From assembly GCA_002409405.1 (NCBI GenBank), contig DHNG01000001.1, positions 247,095-300,188 on the forward strand: a stretch of DNA of 53,094 bases. Direction: 5' to 3'. Shown here one piece after another: positions 8,091-16,402 of the stretch. Position 1 is the first letter of the stretch; every line of letters begins with the position of its first letter. Made by a program: the position numbers and the translations under genes. Below the pieces are notes generated by a model. It was not told the DNA's origin, searched no databases, and saw only the letters and a list, made by a program, of their open reading frames with translations. Origin of the DNA: Flavobacteriales bacterium UBA5422 (lineage in GTDB: Bacteria; Bacteroidota; Bacteroidia; Flavobacteriales_D; Crocinitomicaceae).

Positions 8091-9602
8091 ATGAGCAACA
8101 ATCGCATATATTATTCTTTGTACGAGAGCAAGATCATGACAGCCGAAGAGGCGGCGCGCTTGATTGAGGACAAGATGATTATCGGTTCCAGCGGCTTCAC
8201 AAAAGCCGGGGACAGTAAAGCGGTGTTGCCAGCATTTGCGAAACGTGCAGCCAACGAACAAGTAGGAATTACATTAATAACCGGTGCCTCTCTGGGACAC
8301 ACAACAGATACTGATTTAGCCAATAACAATGCGTTGTATAAACGCATGCCGTTTCAGTTGGATTCCAGCTTGCGCGGAAAAATAAATGACGGTTCCATTT
8401 TGTTCATCGACCAGCATTTGAGTGAGACGGCTGAACAGCTTTCCAATCAACATTTACCCGGTATTGATATTGCGATCATCGAAGCAACCTATATTGATGA
8501 AAACGGGAACATCATCCCAACAACATCTGTGGGAAATTCGGCAACGTTTGCGCACCTGGCAAAACAGATCATCATTGAGATCAACACGGCAATTCCATTG
8601 GATTTCAAAGGGATTCATGATGTGGTCATTCCACAGGATTATCCGAACCGAAACGTATACAATGTGACACACACAGGGAGTAGAATCGGTCAGGATTTTA
8701 TTTCCATCGATCCGGAAAAAGTAATCGGGGTCGTTTTCACAGAAATGACAGACAGCCCTGCTCGGGAAACAGAATCGGATGAAACCACAACTGCCATTGC
8801 AGATCATTTACTGGATTTTTTCACCCAGGAAATTAAGGCCGGGCGTTTAACAAAATCGTTGCTTCCTTTACAAGCCGGTATCGGTAAAGTTGCCAATTCT
8901 GTTCTGTCGGGTTTTGCAAAAGGTGATTTTGAACACCTGACCATGTATTCAGAAGTATTACAAGACAGTACTTTTGAATTGATCGACTCCGGAAAACTGG
9001 ACTTTGCATCGGCTTCTTCCATCACTGTTACAAAAGCTTGTTACGCTACACTTTTAGCCAATTTCGGTCGCTACAAAGACAAAATTGTTTTACGACCACA
9101 GAACATAAGTAATTCCCCCGAAATAATCCGACGCTTAGGAGTTATCGCAATTAACACAGCAATCGAATTCGACATTTACGGAAACGTTAATTCTACACAC
9201 ATTACAGGGACAAAAATGATGAATGGAATCGGAGGTTCGGGGGATTTTGCCAGAAACGCTTACCTGAGCATATTTGTTGCTCCGTCGGTTTCAAAAGGCA
9301 ACAAAATTTCACATGTCGTTCCGATGGTCTCACACACCGATCATACCGAACACGATGTCGACATTCTGGTGACTGAGCAAGGATTGGCAGATTTAAGAGG
9401 ATTAGCACCACGAGAGCGTGCGCAAGTAATTATAGATAATTGTGTCCATCCCGAGTACAAAGAACAGTTGCAGGATTACTACAACCGTGCATTGGAAAGG
9501 GGAGGCCACACGCCCCATATCATTGAGGAAGCTTTGCAATGGCATAGCAGTTTATTACAATTAGGTACAATGAAGCAATTCGTTTTTCAAGAACAAGGAT
9601 AA
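8091..9602 (+). CDS. Acetyl-CoA hydrolase / succinyl-CoA:acetate CoA-transferase family
   Basis: A cytoplasmic enzyme of about 503 residues from the Ach1/AarC/Cat1 family, which moves CoA between acyl-CoA and acetate. Family motifs include GSSGFTKAGDSK near the N-terminus, GIGKVANSVLSGF, SEVLQD (carrying the catalytic Glu near residue 288), GIGGSGDFARNAYLS, and VTEQGLADLRGLAPRERA. The frame is open upstream to a TTG at 8043, but the ATG at 8091 gives the normal family length and lies downstream of a weak -7-like TGAATTTG (8062-8069). It is divergent from an AraC regulator and followed by a strong terminator. It may allow acetate re-use or overflow; the exact substrate pair is not visible. Confidence 0.9.
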   Translation: MSNNRIYYSLYESKIMTAEEAARLIEDKMIIGSSGFTKAGDSKAVLPAFAKRAANEQVGITLITGASLGHTTDTDLANNNALYKRMPFQLDSSLRGKINDGSILFIDQHLSETAEQLSNQHLPGIDIAIIEATYIDENGNIIPTTSVGNSATFAHLAKQIIIEINTAIPLDFKGIHDVVIPQDYPNRNVYNVTHTGSRIGQDFISIDPEKVIGVVFTEMTDSPARETESDETTTAIADHLLDFFTQEIKAGRLTKSLLPLQAGIGKVANSVLSGFAKGDFEHLTMYSEVLQDSTFELIDSGKLDFASASSITVTKACYATLLANFGRYKDKIVLRPQNISNSPEIIRRLGVIAINTAIEFDIYGNVNSTHITGTKMMNGIGGSGDFARNAYLSIFVAPSVSKGNKISHVVPMVSHTDHTEHDVDILVTEQGLADLRGLAPRERAQVIIDNCVHPEYKEQLQDYYNRALERGGHTPHIIEEALQWHSSLLQLGTMKQFVFQEQG

Positions 9603-9640
9603 TGATTTTCCGACACACTAGAAAGCTGAATCAATGATGA

Positions 9641-9676
9641 AAAAGACTGTCTCTGAGAGGCAGTCTTTTCTTTTTC
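9641..9676 (+). terminator. Intrinsic terminator after the CoA-transferase gene
   Basis: AAAAGACTG (9641-9649) pairs perfectly with CAGTCTTTT (9661-9669), and the stem continues inward through CTCT/AGAG. A T-rich stretch follows to 9676. Confidence 0.85.
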
Positions 9677-9733
9677 ACAGGTCATTTCATTTTTGTACAT
9701 TCGTCCTGTGCACTTATTAAAATTCGAATAAAA

Positions 9734-11104
9734 ATGAATCCGGATTATTCTCTGATTGTTTCACAGCAACGGGCATTCTTCAACAGTAATGCAACAAAAC
9801 CTGTTGCATTCAGAATTCAACAGTTAAGAAAACTGAAAAACGCACTTCAAACAAACGAACAGGCATTAATGAAGGCCATTGATTCGGATTTTAAAAAATC
9901 TGAATTTGACACCTATACCAATGAATTAATGCTGGTGTATGCTGATATCAATGAAGCCGTCAGAAAAGTAAAAAAATGGGCACGGAGAAAAAGAACCCGT
10001 ACCAATCTGATCAATTTCCCGGCCAAAAGTTATGTGATTCCGGAACCTCTGGGCGTTTCACTCATCATTGGCGCATGGAATTATCCCTATCAACTTTCCT
10101 TTGCTCCGATGGTAGCTGCCATCGCTGCAGGATGCACCGTAATTCTCAAACCGAGTGAACTCCCTGCTGCTACCAGTAGAGTAATGGCACGAATTATTGC
10201 GGAGAACTTCCCGCAGGAGTACATCACAGTTGTAGAAGGAAGTATATCAGAAACAACCGCATTGCTGGAACAAAAATTCGATAAAATCTTCTTTACCGGA
10301 AGTGTTCCTGTAGGTCACATTGTTTATCAGGCTGCAGCAAAACAATTGATTCCTGTCACACTGGAGCTTGGAGGAAAAAGTCCGGCATTTATTACGGAAA
10401 GTTGCAATATGAAAATGTCGGTTAAACGGTTGGTCTGGGCCAAATTTCTCAATGCAGGGCAGACATGTATCGCACCGGATTATGTATTGGTCCATCAATC
10501 AGTAAAGCAAACGTTCCTGGATGCATTATCAGCAGAAATACACCAATCAGATTTCCGGATTGAAAACGGGAATTATGTTCAGATTATCAATCACAGAAAT
10601 GGTGAACGGCTGTCAGCACTCCTGGATCAAAGCACCATTTATTTAGGAGGGACATACAATCGTGAAACACGTTATTTTGAACCGACAGTATTGACCGATT
10701 CCACATTTGAGGACAGAGTTATGCAGGAAGAAATATTCGGTCCGATTCTACCGGTTATTACCTACAACGACCTGTCAGAAGCAATCCAACAAGTAAAAGA
10801 ACGTCCGAAACCACTGTCTTGCTACATTTTCACGTCCGATTCACGGATTAAACAACGGATTCTACAGGAAGTTTCCTTTGGTGGGGGTGCGGTCAATGAT
10901 GCCATCATGCATGTATCAAATAGTCATTTACCCTTTGGTGGAGTAGGAGAAAGCGGAATAGGTTCTTATCACGGAATAGCCGGTTTTAATGCATTTTCAC
11001 ACTACAAAAGCATCCTGGATAAACCGACCTGGTTCGAGTTGAATCTGAAGTATTCACCGCATTCGCTTAAAAAGCTCAATTTCATCAAAAAAGTATTGAA
11101 ATAA
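9734..11104 (+). CDS. Aldehyde dehydrogenase, class 3 (fatty-aldehyde) type
   Basis: A 456-residue NAD(P)-dependent aldehyde dehydrogenase. The short length, the lack of the N-terminal extension and the pattern PLGVSLIIGAWNYPYQLSFAPM place it in the ALDH3-like branch. The general-base Glu is in TLELGGKSP and the catalytic Cys in NAGQTCIAPDYVLV (about residue 240). PFGGVGESGIGSYHG is the conserved C-terminal motif. The C-terminal tail after residue 430 is basic and hydrophobic (LKKLNFIKKVLK) and could associate with membranes, as in long-chain aldehyde dehydrogenases. It is monocistronic, with terminators on both sides. Confidence 0.93.
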   Translation: MNPDYSLIVSQQRAFFNSNATKPVAFRIQQLRKLKNALQTNEQALMKAIDSDFKKSEFDTYTNELMLVYADINEAVRKVKKWARRKRTRTNLINFPAKSYVIPEPLGVSLIIGAWNYPYQLSFAPMVAAIAAGCTVILKPSELPAATSRVMARIIAENFPQEYITVVEGSISETTALLEQKFDKIFFTGSVPVGHIVYQAAAKQLIPVTLELGGKSPAFITESCNMKMSVKRLVWAKFLNAGQTCIAPDYVLVHQSVKQTFLDALSAEIHQSDFRIENGNYVQIINHRNGERLSALLDQSTIYLGGTYNRETRYFEPTVLTDSTFEDRVMQEEIFGPILPVITYNDLSEAIQQVKERPKPLSCYIFTSDSRIKQRILQEVSFGGGAVNDAIMHVSNSHLPFGGVGESGIGSYHGIAGFNAFSHYKSILDKPTWFELNLKYSPHSLKKLNFIKKVLK

Positions 11105-11132
11105 TGCTGCATTTTGATCATCTTTGTCCTAC

Positions 11133-11162
11133 CTTTATTAAAGAATAAAGTTTAATTTTTTT
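11133..11162 (+). terminator. AT-rich intrinsic terminator
   Basis: CTTTATT (11133-11139) pairs with AATAAAG (11144-11150) around an AAAG loop, followed by a T-rich tract. It lies 28 bases after the aldehyde dehydrogenase stop. Confidence 0.55.
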
Positions 11163-11198
11163 AGAAAAATTATTTTTTTTCTGTAAAACTTTATAATA

Positions 11199-11231
11199 TT
11201 TGTTTGGTATTAACCAATTCATTTATTTTTG
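11199..11231 (+). promoter_or_regulatory. Promoter for the two small tandem genes
   Basis: TATTTTTG at 11224-11231 is a full -7 box, with overlapping TTTG words at 11199-11206 as the -33 element. Transcription would start at about 11236, which excludes the ATG at 11200 and supports the ATG at 11248. Confidence 0.65.
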
Positions 11232-11247
11232 CTCAAAAATTGACCCG

Positions 11248-11532
11248 ATGAGTTCCGAATATAAACTAGTAGAAAAGGAGGAAGTTCCTAATTTCCATTT
11301 TCCAAAAGAAGATGTATTGATTAGCGATGATGAGAAAAAGGTATTAAAAGCACAGCTTGAACGTGCGAATACATTAGGAAATACAGAACATCATAAGGTA
11401 AAAATTTACTTCGAAGATACCGAAGGAAAGAAAGTCGTATATACAACCATCTGGGGAACAACAGAGCTGTATATCCTATTAAAGAAAAATGTGTTTATTC
11501 CTATACAAAGAATCGTTAAATTAGAAATTTAA
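11248..11532 (+). CDS. Small conserved protein, first of a tandem pair
   Basis: A 94-residue cytoplasmic protein of unknown function. The start at 11248 (MSSEYK) is preferred over the upstream ATG at 11200 because the -7 box at 11224-11231 lies between them. The C-terminal half, KVIY-type strands ending YTTIWGTTELYILLKKN, aligns with ALIWETEEIIYLVKIN in the next gene, so the two are probably diverged duplicates. It lies 9 bases upstream of that gene and is co-transcribed with it. A beta-rich ligand- or nucleic-acid-binding fold is possible but unproven. Confidence 0.7.
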   Translation: MSSEYKLVEKEEVPNFHFPKEDVLISDDEKKVLKAQLERANTLGNTEHHKVKIYFEDTEGKKVVYTTIWGTTELYILLKKNVFIPIQRIVKLEI

Positions 11533-11541
11533 TTAAAAAGC

Positions 11542-11901
11542 ATGACTACAAAGAGAAGATCGATTATTAGTTACGACAAGCTGACCGTTGAACAAAAAAA
11601 GAAGTTGGAGCATGACTTTCCGGAAGGTTTCCTGGGGAACCTGACAACCATCAAAACTCCGACAGGAGAAGTATTGGATGCGTTGATCTGGGAAACAGAA
11701 GAGATCATTTACCTGGTAAAAATTAATAAAGCTTCCTTCCACTCTTCTTTGGACGATGAAGACGAAGATTTTGTGGATGAAACATTAGGAGAAGACATTC
11801 CGGTTGGGGATGACGAGGATGCGGACGACGATGATGATATCGATACGGATGCTGATGCGGACGATGATGACGATGAAGACGAGGATGAAGAAGAAGATTA
11901 A
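11542..11901 (+). CDS. Small protein with a highly acidic C-terminal tail
   Basis: 119 residues in two parts. Residues 1-70 form a basic, folded-looking domain (MTTKRRS..., ending IWETEEIIYLVKINKASF) related to the product of the preceding gene. Residues 71-119 are almost entirely Asp and Glu. Acidic tails of this type often mimic nucleic acid or shield a basic partner, but no function can be assigned from sequence. It is the second gene of a two-gene transcript closed by a strong terminator. Confidence 0.72.
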   Translation: MTTKRRSIISYDKLTVEQKKKLEHDFPEGFLGNLTTIKTPTGEVLDALIWETEEIIYLVKINKASFHSSLDDEDEDFVDETLGEDIPVGDDEDADDDDDIDTDADADDDDDEDEDEEED

Positions 11902-11927
11902 TCCTTCTGCCCTTTAAAAATAATGAG

Positions 11928-11949
11928 ACCCGGAGTTCCGGGTTTTTTT
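11928..11949 (+). terminator. Intrinsic terminator
   Basis: ACCCGG (11928-11933) pairs with CCGGGT (11938-11943), loop AGTT, followed by six to seven T. It closes the two-gene small-protein operon. Confidence 0.88.
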
Positions 11950-11974
11950 AGTTTCATTTTTAATCGTAACTTTT

Positions 11975-12005
11975 TTTGGTACAATTTAAATTTTAATTAT
12001 CTTTG
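11975..12005 (+). promoter_or_regulatory. Promoter of the Rrf2 gene
   Basis: TTTG at 11975-11978 and TATCTTTG at 11998-12005 are exactly 19 bases apart. The predicted transcription start at about 12010 lies downstream of the TTG at 12003, so translation must begin at the ATG at 12027. Confidence 0.75.
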
Positions 12006-12026
12006 CTCCGGATATTCGTCAGACAC

Positions 12027-12431
12027 ATGAATAATTTACGATTTTCAACAGCATTACACATTTTGGTTTTATTGGATTATTTCGATACGGACTGGTTAAG
12101 TTCAGATCTGATTGCCGGTAGCATTGGTGTGAATCCGGTTATCGTACGAAAGGAAATCGGTACACTCCGCGACGCTGGATTGATTGATTGCAAACGGGGA
12201 AAAGTAGGTGGATACCGGCTTAAAAAGAACGCCTCATCTATTTTGCTATCGGAAATCTACCGGGCTGTTCATCCAAAGAACATGGGTAAATACAATGATA
12301 CCAATCCAAAATGCCCTGTGGGGATGCAAATGAATGCACATCTGGAAGATGTATTTAATTCAGTAGAATCAGGAATCACGGCTCAATTAGAGAGCCAAAC
12401 ACTAAGATCATTCAGAGAATCCTTCTCTTAA
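12027..12431 (+). CDS. Rrf2-family regulator (YwnA type, no Fe-S cysteine cluster)
   Basis: 134 residues from the ATG at 12027. It has a winged-helix Rrf2 domain: RFSTALHILVLL at the N-terminus, LIAGSIGVNPVIVRKEIGTL as recognition region, and GYRLKK as wing. IscR/NsrR proteins carry three clustered cysteines; here only one Cys (PKCPVG) occupies that region, so it resembles the cofactor-free YwnA group. The next gene, 40 bases downstream, encodes an NmrA-like protein; the same pairing is known as ywnA-ywnB in Bacillus. It probably represses its own operon in response to redox or another small-molecule signal. Confidence 0.85.
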   Translation: MNNLRFSTALHILVLLDYFDTDWLSSDLIAGSIGVNPVIVRKEIGTLRDAGLIDCKRGKVGGYRLKKNASSILLSEIYRAVHPKNMGKYNDTNPKCPVGMQMNAHLEDVFNSVESGITAQLESQTLRSFRESFS

Positions 12432-12444
12432 TTTTTTTAGTTTT

Positions 12445-12457
12445 AATTGTAACAATT
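12445..12457 (+). promoter_or_regulatory. Inverted repeat between the Rrf2 and NmrA-like genes
   Basis: AATTGT-A-ACAATT, a perfect 6-bp dyad with a one-base centre, sits 15 bases before the ATG of the NmrA-like gene. It is the right size for an Rrf2-family operator. Whether Rrf2 binds here is an inference. Confidence 0.35.
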
Positions 12458-12471
12458 TTAATAACAATAAA

Positions 12472-13125
12472 ATGAAAAAAGTAGCATTAATTGGAGCAAC
12501 CGGATTTGTAGGAACACAGATCCTACGTGAATTGGTTAGCAGAAATGTAGCAGTGAAAGCAATTGCGCGAAACACAGAAAAAGTTGAAACATCAGCACTT
12601 GTAGAGGCCGTAGCCGTAAATATTAACAACGAAGAAGAACTACAAAAAGCACTTAGCGGAGTTGACGCGGTGATCAGTGCATACAATGCGGGATGGACAA
12701 ACCCCAACATTTATGATGATTTTTTAGCCGGATCAAAAACAATTGAAAATGCGGTGAAAAATGCAGGTGTGAAGCGCTACATTGTAATCGGGGGAGCAGG
12801 AAGTCTGTACATTGACGAACAGACACAGTTAGTAGACACGCCTCAGTTTCCGGCTGAGATCAAACCGGGAGCGTTGGCAGCACGTGACTACCTGACACAC
12901 CTGAAAGGAGAAAACAACCTGGAATGGACCTTCTTCAGTCCGGCAATTGAAATGCACCAGGGAACTGCAGGAGTAAGACGTGGAACGTACAGAACAGCAT
13001 TGGAAAATCCTGTTTTTGATGAGAACAACCGCAGTATATTATCTGTAGAAGATGTTGCTGTTGCAATTGCAGACGAGCTGGAACATCCGAAACACATTCG
13101 TCAGCGTTTTACTGCAGCTTATTAA
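12472..13125 (+). CDS. NAD(P)-binding NmrA/atypical-SDR family protein (YwnB-like)
   Basis: A 217-residue Rossmann-fold protein of the atypical short-chain dehydrogenase group. The N-terminal dinucleotide motif is GATGFVGTQILRELV (residues 8-22). VDAVISAYNAGW and RYIVIGGAGSLY are the conserved strands after beta4 and beta5; there is no canonical YxxxK pair, as expected for NmrA-like proteins. Such proteins may be reductases or redox sensors rather than classical enzymes. It is translated after Rrf2, probably on the same transcript. Confidence 0.85.
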   Translation: MKKVALIGATGFVGTQILRELVSRNVAVKAIARNTEKVETSALVEAVAVNINNEEELQKALSGVDAVISAYNAGWTNPNIYDDFLAGSKTIENAVKNAGVKRYIVIGGAGSLYIDEQTQLVDTPQFPAEIKPGALAARDYLTHLKGENNLEWTFFSPAIEMHQGTAGVRRGTYRTALENPVFDENNRSILSVEDVAVAIADELEHPKHIRQRFTAAY

Positions 13126-13213
13126 AATACAATTGAACTGGGGAGGAACTGCATGTTAGTCAGTAACAAATGACTGAAGTTTACTGTCAACGGGTAGATC
13201 TTAAAAATAAAAA

Positions 13214-13255
13214 TCCCGGATGTTATTTATGAAATAGTACAAATAACATCCGGGA
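13214..13255 (-). terminator. Long perfect hairpin terminator of adhesin operon 1
   Basis: A 15-bp perfect stem (13214-13228 with 13241-13255) around a 12-base loop, lying 23 bases beyond the stop of the OmpA-domain gene. On the minus strand it is followed by a T-rich run (complement of the A-rich 13203-13213), so it terminates the minus-strand operon. It could also stop readthrough from the plus strand. Confidence 0.85.
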
Positions 13256-13278
13256 ATCTTATTGAATCTCTAATAGCG

Positions 13279-15456
13279 TCAGAACTTGATAATCTTGAAT
13301 TCAGTTCTTCTGTTCAGGGCATGTTCTTCTTCCGTACAGGTAGATTGTACTTTCCCTTCACATGCACAATCATTTAATAATTTTGATTCACCGTATCCTT
13401 TTCCGGAAATACGGGAAGGGGTCGTGATGTGCTTTTTGATATAATCAGCAGATGCTTTTGCCCGTTTGTCTGAAAGTGACAGGTTATACTTTGCAGAAGA
13501 ACGGCAATCAGTGTGAGAACCCAATTCGATTACCATGGAAGGGTTTTCATTCATTACCTGAACAATTTTATCGAGCTCTAATTTCGCATCGTCACGTATT
13601 TTGGCGCTGTTCAAATCAAAATAAATCGGATTAATGGCAATGATGCTTGCCAAATCTTTTCCGATCTCTAACTTATCCAAATCAACACCGAAATAAATTT
13701 CCCCGCTCATGGCAATGACATGACTAAACGGAACTTCTTTTGCGATATAACCGGATTTCTCAATTTTAATACGGTAATTCAGATTGTCTCCTTTTTTCGT
13801 TCCTTCCAATAATTGTTTGAAATCTCCGCTTCCATCTGATTTTCCTGTAAATGCAACCGTTTTTCCGGATTTATCCTTGATGGTAATCTTCGCATCGCCC
13901 ACCGCAGCTTTTGAAGCTTTATCTGATACGTGAACGAGCAATGTGGAACCAAGATTTTCTTCCAGTGCAACATTTTTTGTCAGATCGCTGTCAGCAGTTG
14001 TGATTTTATCTGTTTTGGATATGTATTCCTCTTTTTCTGCCGTCAATTGTAATTCGGATACAGCCGGAACATAAACAGAATAAGCACCTTGATCATCCGA
14101 CACAGCATTAAATACTTCTCCTGTTTTTGCATCTTTCAGTGTCAAAGCTACATTCCCGAGGGTTTGATTGCTCACCAAATCCGTTGTTTTTCCTGTTAGT
14201 GTAATCATACGCGGGAACGGATTTGTCAATTGCACGGCATAAATGTCATCTGCATTTCCGGAAACTCTGTTCGAAGAAACATAACCGCTTTTTCCATCCG
14301 CAGAGAGTGTCAAGGCGAAATCATCCTGAGATGAATTCACATTTGCGCCGCAATTCAATACTTTAACAACCTTGTTTCCTGCCATCACAGCTACGAAATT
14401 GTCCAATCCTCCCAATCCCGGATGACCATCCGATGTGAAGTAAATATTCCCGTCAGTACCAACCCATGGAAAGAACTCATTGCGTGCTGTATTGATAAGA
14501 CCACCCATGTTTTTAACATGCGTTACATCACCTGTTTCTGTTAGATCGGCGATGTATAAATCTGCACCTCCATGTCCGCCTTCAACGGTTGAAGAAAAAA
14601 TCATTTTCTGCCCGTCTTTTGTGATTACCGGATGACCTACAGAATGCTTATCTGAATTGATGGATAGTCCTCTGACATTTGTCCATTTTCCTTTGCTGTC
14701 AATGTCGGCCATGTAAATAGACAGGTGATACAATCCGTTGGCATTTTTCTTATTGTTGCGGGTAAAGTAAACACGTTTGTTATCCGGAGTGATAAACAGT
14801 GAACCTTCGTTCAGCTTTGTATTGACTTTTCCTTTTACTTTTTTCGCTTTGGAATAGGTGTTATTTGCTTGTTTTTGTACCCGGTATATATCCAGGAAAC
14901 TTCTTCCGTTGTATAAATTTTTCCGGTTGATAAACCCGGAAGAACCTCTGTCGGAAACAATATAGATGTCATTCCCATTGAATTGATACGCACCGAATTC
15001 GTTGTTTTCTGTATTTAATTTTGTCTCCGTTATTGTAAAATGAACAGTACTTTTTAGCTCATTGAGATAATTCGGATTTTGTTTATATTCTTTACAACGA
15101 TCATCTTTTGAGTCATTACAAAACTGATTGAGCAACTCATTTGCTTTGGTAAAATCACCTTGCATTTTTGCCGCCTGAATGTAGTTGTACAGATCCTCTT
15201 TCTCGTATTCTGAAAGCTTAACCCCGCTATAATATTTCACAGCTTTCTCGTTGTTACCCATGTAGTAATAACTATTGGCAAGGCGAATTCTCATTTTCGG
15301 AGAATCGTTATCCGAATCAATTAAACGTTCATATTGTGTAGCAGCACTCCAATACGATTTGAGGTCATACAAATCATCTGCTTTTTTTAACCTGTCCTGC
15401 GCGAACAAGAGACCTGAAAACAGAACAAAACAGCATAGTGCGAATATATTTTTCAT
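13279..15456 (-). CDS. PorE-like TPR / beta-propeller / CRD / OmpA-domain protein (operon 1)
   Basis: 726 residues from the ATG at 15456, which gives a clean signal peptide (MKNIFALCCFVLFSGLLFAQ). Domain order: TPR-like helices (about 22-130), a PD40/WD40-like propeller (about 140-420), a carboxypeptidase-regulatory-like beta domain (about 425-600), and a C-terminal OmpA domain starting at IYFDLNSAKIR with the peptidoglycan-binding GSHTDCRSS and SDKRA motifs. This is the architecture described for PorE, a type IX secretion component that binds peptidoglycan. Unlike that lipoprotein, this protein has no lipobox. It is the last gene of the adhesin-SprF-OmpA operon. It probably anchors the outer-membrane assembly to the cell wall. 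Confidence 0.88.
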   Translation of the reverse strand: MKNIFALCCFVLFSGLLFAQDRLKKADDLYDLKSYWSAATQYERLIDSDNDSPKMRIRLANSYYYMGNNEKAVKYYSGVKLSEYEKEDLYNYIQAAKMQGDFTKANELLNQFCNDSKDDRCKEYKQNPNYLNELKSTVHFTITETKLNTENNEFGAYQFNGNDIYIVSDRGSSGFINRKNLYNGRSFLDIYRVQKQANNTYSKAKKVKGKVNTKLNEGSLFITPDNKRVYFTRNNKKNANGLYHLSIYMADIDSKGKWTNVRGLSINSDKHSVGHPVITKDGQKMIFSSTVEGGHGGADLYIADLTETGDVTHVKNMGGLINTARNEFFPWVGTDGNIYFTSDGHPGLGGLDNFVAVMAGNKVVKVLNCGANVNSSQDDFALTLSADGKSGYVSSNRVSGNADDIYAVQLTNPFPRMITLTGKTTDLVSNQTLGNVALTLKDAKTGEVFNAVSDDQGAYSVYVPAVSELQLTAEKEEYISKTDKITTADSDLTKNVALEENLGSTLLVHVSDKASKAAVGDAKITIKDKSGKTVAFTGKSDGSGDFKQLLEGTKKGDNLNYRIKIEKSGYIAKEVPFSHVIAMSGEIYFGVDLDKLEIGKDLASIIAINPIYFDLNSAKIRDDAKLELDKIVQVMNENPSMVIELGSHTDCRSSAKYNLSLSDKRAKASADYIKKHITTPSRISGKGYGESKLLNDCACEGKVQSTCTEEEHALNRRTEFKIIKF

Positions 15457-15472
15457 CGTTGAATGCGTTAGA

Positions 15473-16381
15473 TTAGAAATAGCGTGGTGAATACACTCCT
15501 TTTTTGAGGAAATTAAAGTCATACGAAAGCAAGACCTCAAATGTACCGGAGTTGTATTGTCTCAACTGTTGTGTTCCAAAATCAGATGCGATTCCCAGCT
15601 TAAACTGAGGAGAAATCTGTACCTGAACAAATGCTCCCAATGCAGCTTCCAGACGGTACAATGCACCAACCCACAATCTGTCGTTGTAAATTGCAGCAAG
15701 TGATGCGTCCATACTGAACGGAGCTCCTTCCGTAATTTTGAATTGAGCAGAAGGACGTAGTTTCCACTTGTCGTGCAACTTGAAAATGTAACCCAACGTA
15801 GCAAAATAATGACGTTTTTCTTTATTGAAATCCGTTCCGTCATACGTGTTTTGAATCAATTTAGGCGTACTTACTCCAAAGAAGAATTTCGGACCGTGGT
15901 ACAATATACCAAATCCAACATTCGGATTCGCCCGGTTTTCGATTTGTTGCAGTGCAGAAACCGGGTTACCGGCGTTGTATAATTTATCTCTGTCAAATCC
16001 CAATAAATTTACCCCTGCCTTTACTCCGAATGATAGCTTTGTCTTATTCTTAAAACGAAGTGAGTAGCTAATATCACCGGAAATAATAGTTTGACGAATG
16101 GGTCCCGCCATATCATTCACTGCTGTTATTCCAACTCCGATGGATTCATACGGAAGTGGGGAGTGGATACTCAATGTGGTAGAGCGAGGACGTCCGTCCA
16201 CCCCTGCCCACTGTTCCCTGTGAATGGCTGTAACATTAAGCATGTCTCTGCTTCCCGCATAAGCCGGGTTGTAAAATAGCGTGTTGTCAAAGTATTGCGT
16301 AAAATGCGGGTCTTGCTGTGCATTTACATTGATTCCTGTCGCAGACAAGAAAAGGATTAAGATTAATTTAAAATTTTTCAT
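15473..16381 (-). CDS. PorP/SprF-family type IX outer-membrane protein (operon 1)
   Basis: 302 residues with a signal peptide (about 21 residues, ending NAQ) and the family start QDPHFTQYFDNTLFYNPAYAGSRD. The rest is a predicted transmembrane beta barrel ending in YSPRYF. Proteins of this family are required for secretion or surface attachment of type IX cargo with type B C-terminal domains; SprF serves SprB in Flavobacterium johnsoniae. Here it sits 21 bases after such a cargo gene and 16 bases before the PorE-like gene, so it is most likely the dedicated partner of the 1986-residue adhesin. Confidence 0.93.
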   Translation of the reverse strand: MKNFKLILILFLSATGINVNAQQDPHFTQYFDNTLFYNPAYAGSRDMLNVTAIHREQWAGVDGRPRSTTLSIHSPLPYESIGVGITAVNDMAGPIRQTIISGDISYSLRFKNKTKLSFGVKAGVNLLGFDRDKLYNAGNPVSALQQIENRANPNVGFGILYHGPKFFFGVSTPKLIQNTYDGTDFNKEKRHYFATLGYIFKLHDKWKLRPSAQFKITEGAPFSMDASLAAIYNDRLWVGALYRLEAALGAFVQVQISPQFKLGIASDFGTQQLRQYNSGTFEVLLSYDFNFLKKGVYSPRYF

Positions 16382-16402
16382 AACCAGTTTTTTAGGTGTT
16401 GA

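Noticed and set aside
13279..15456. The OmpA-domain genes considered as the core type IX porE
   Set aside because: Two paralogues occur, each in an adhesin operon, neither has a lipobox, and no porKLMN genes are present. They are called PorE-like only.
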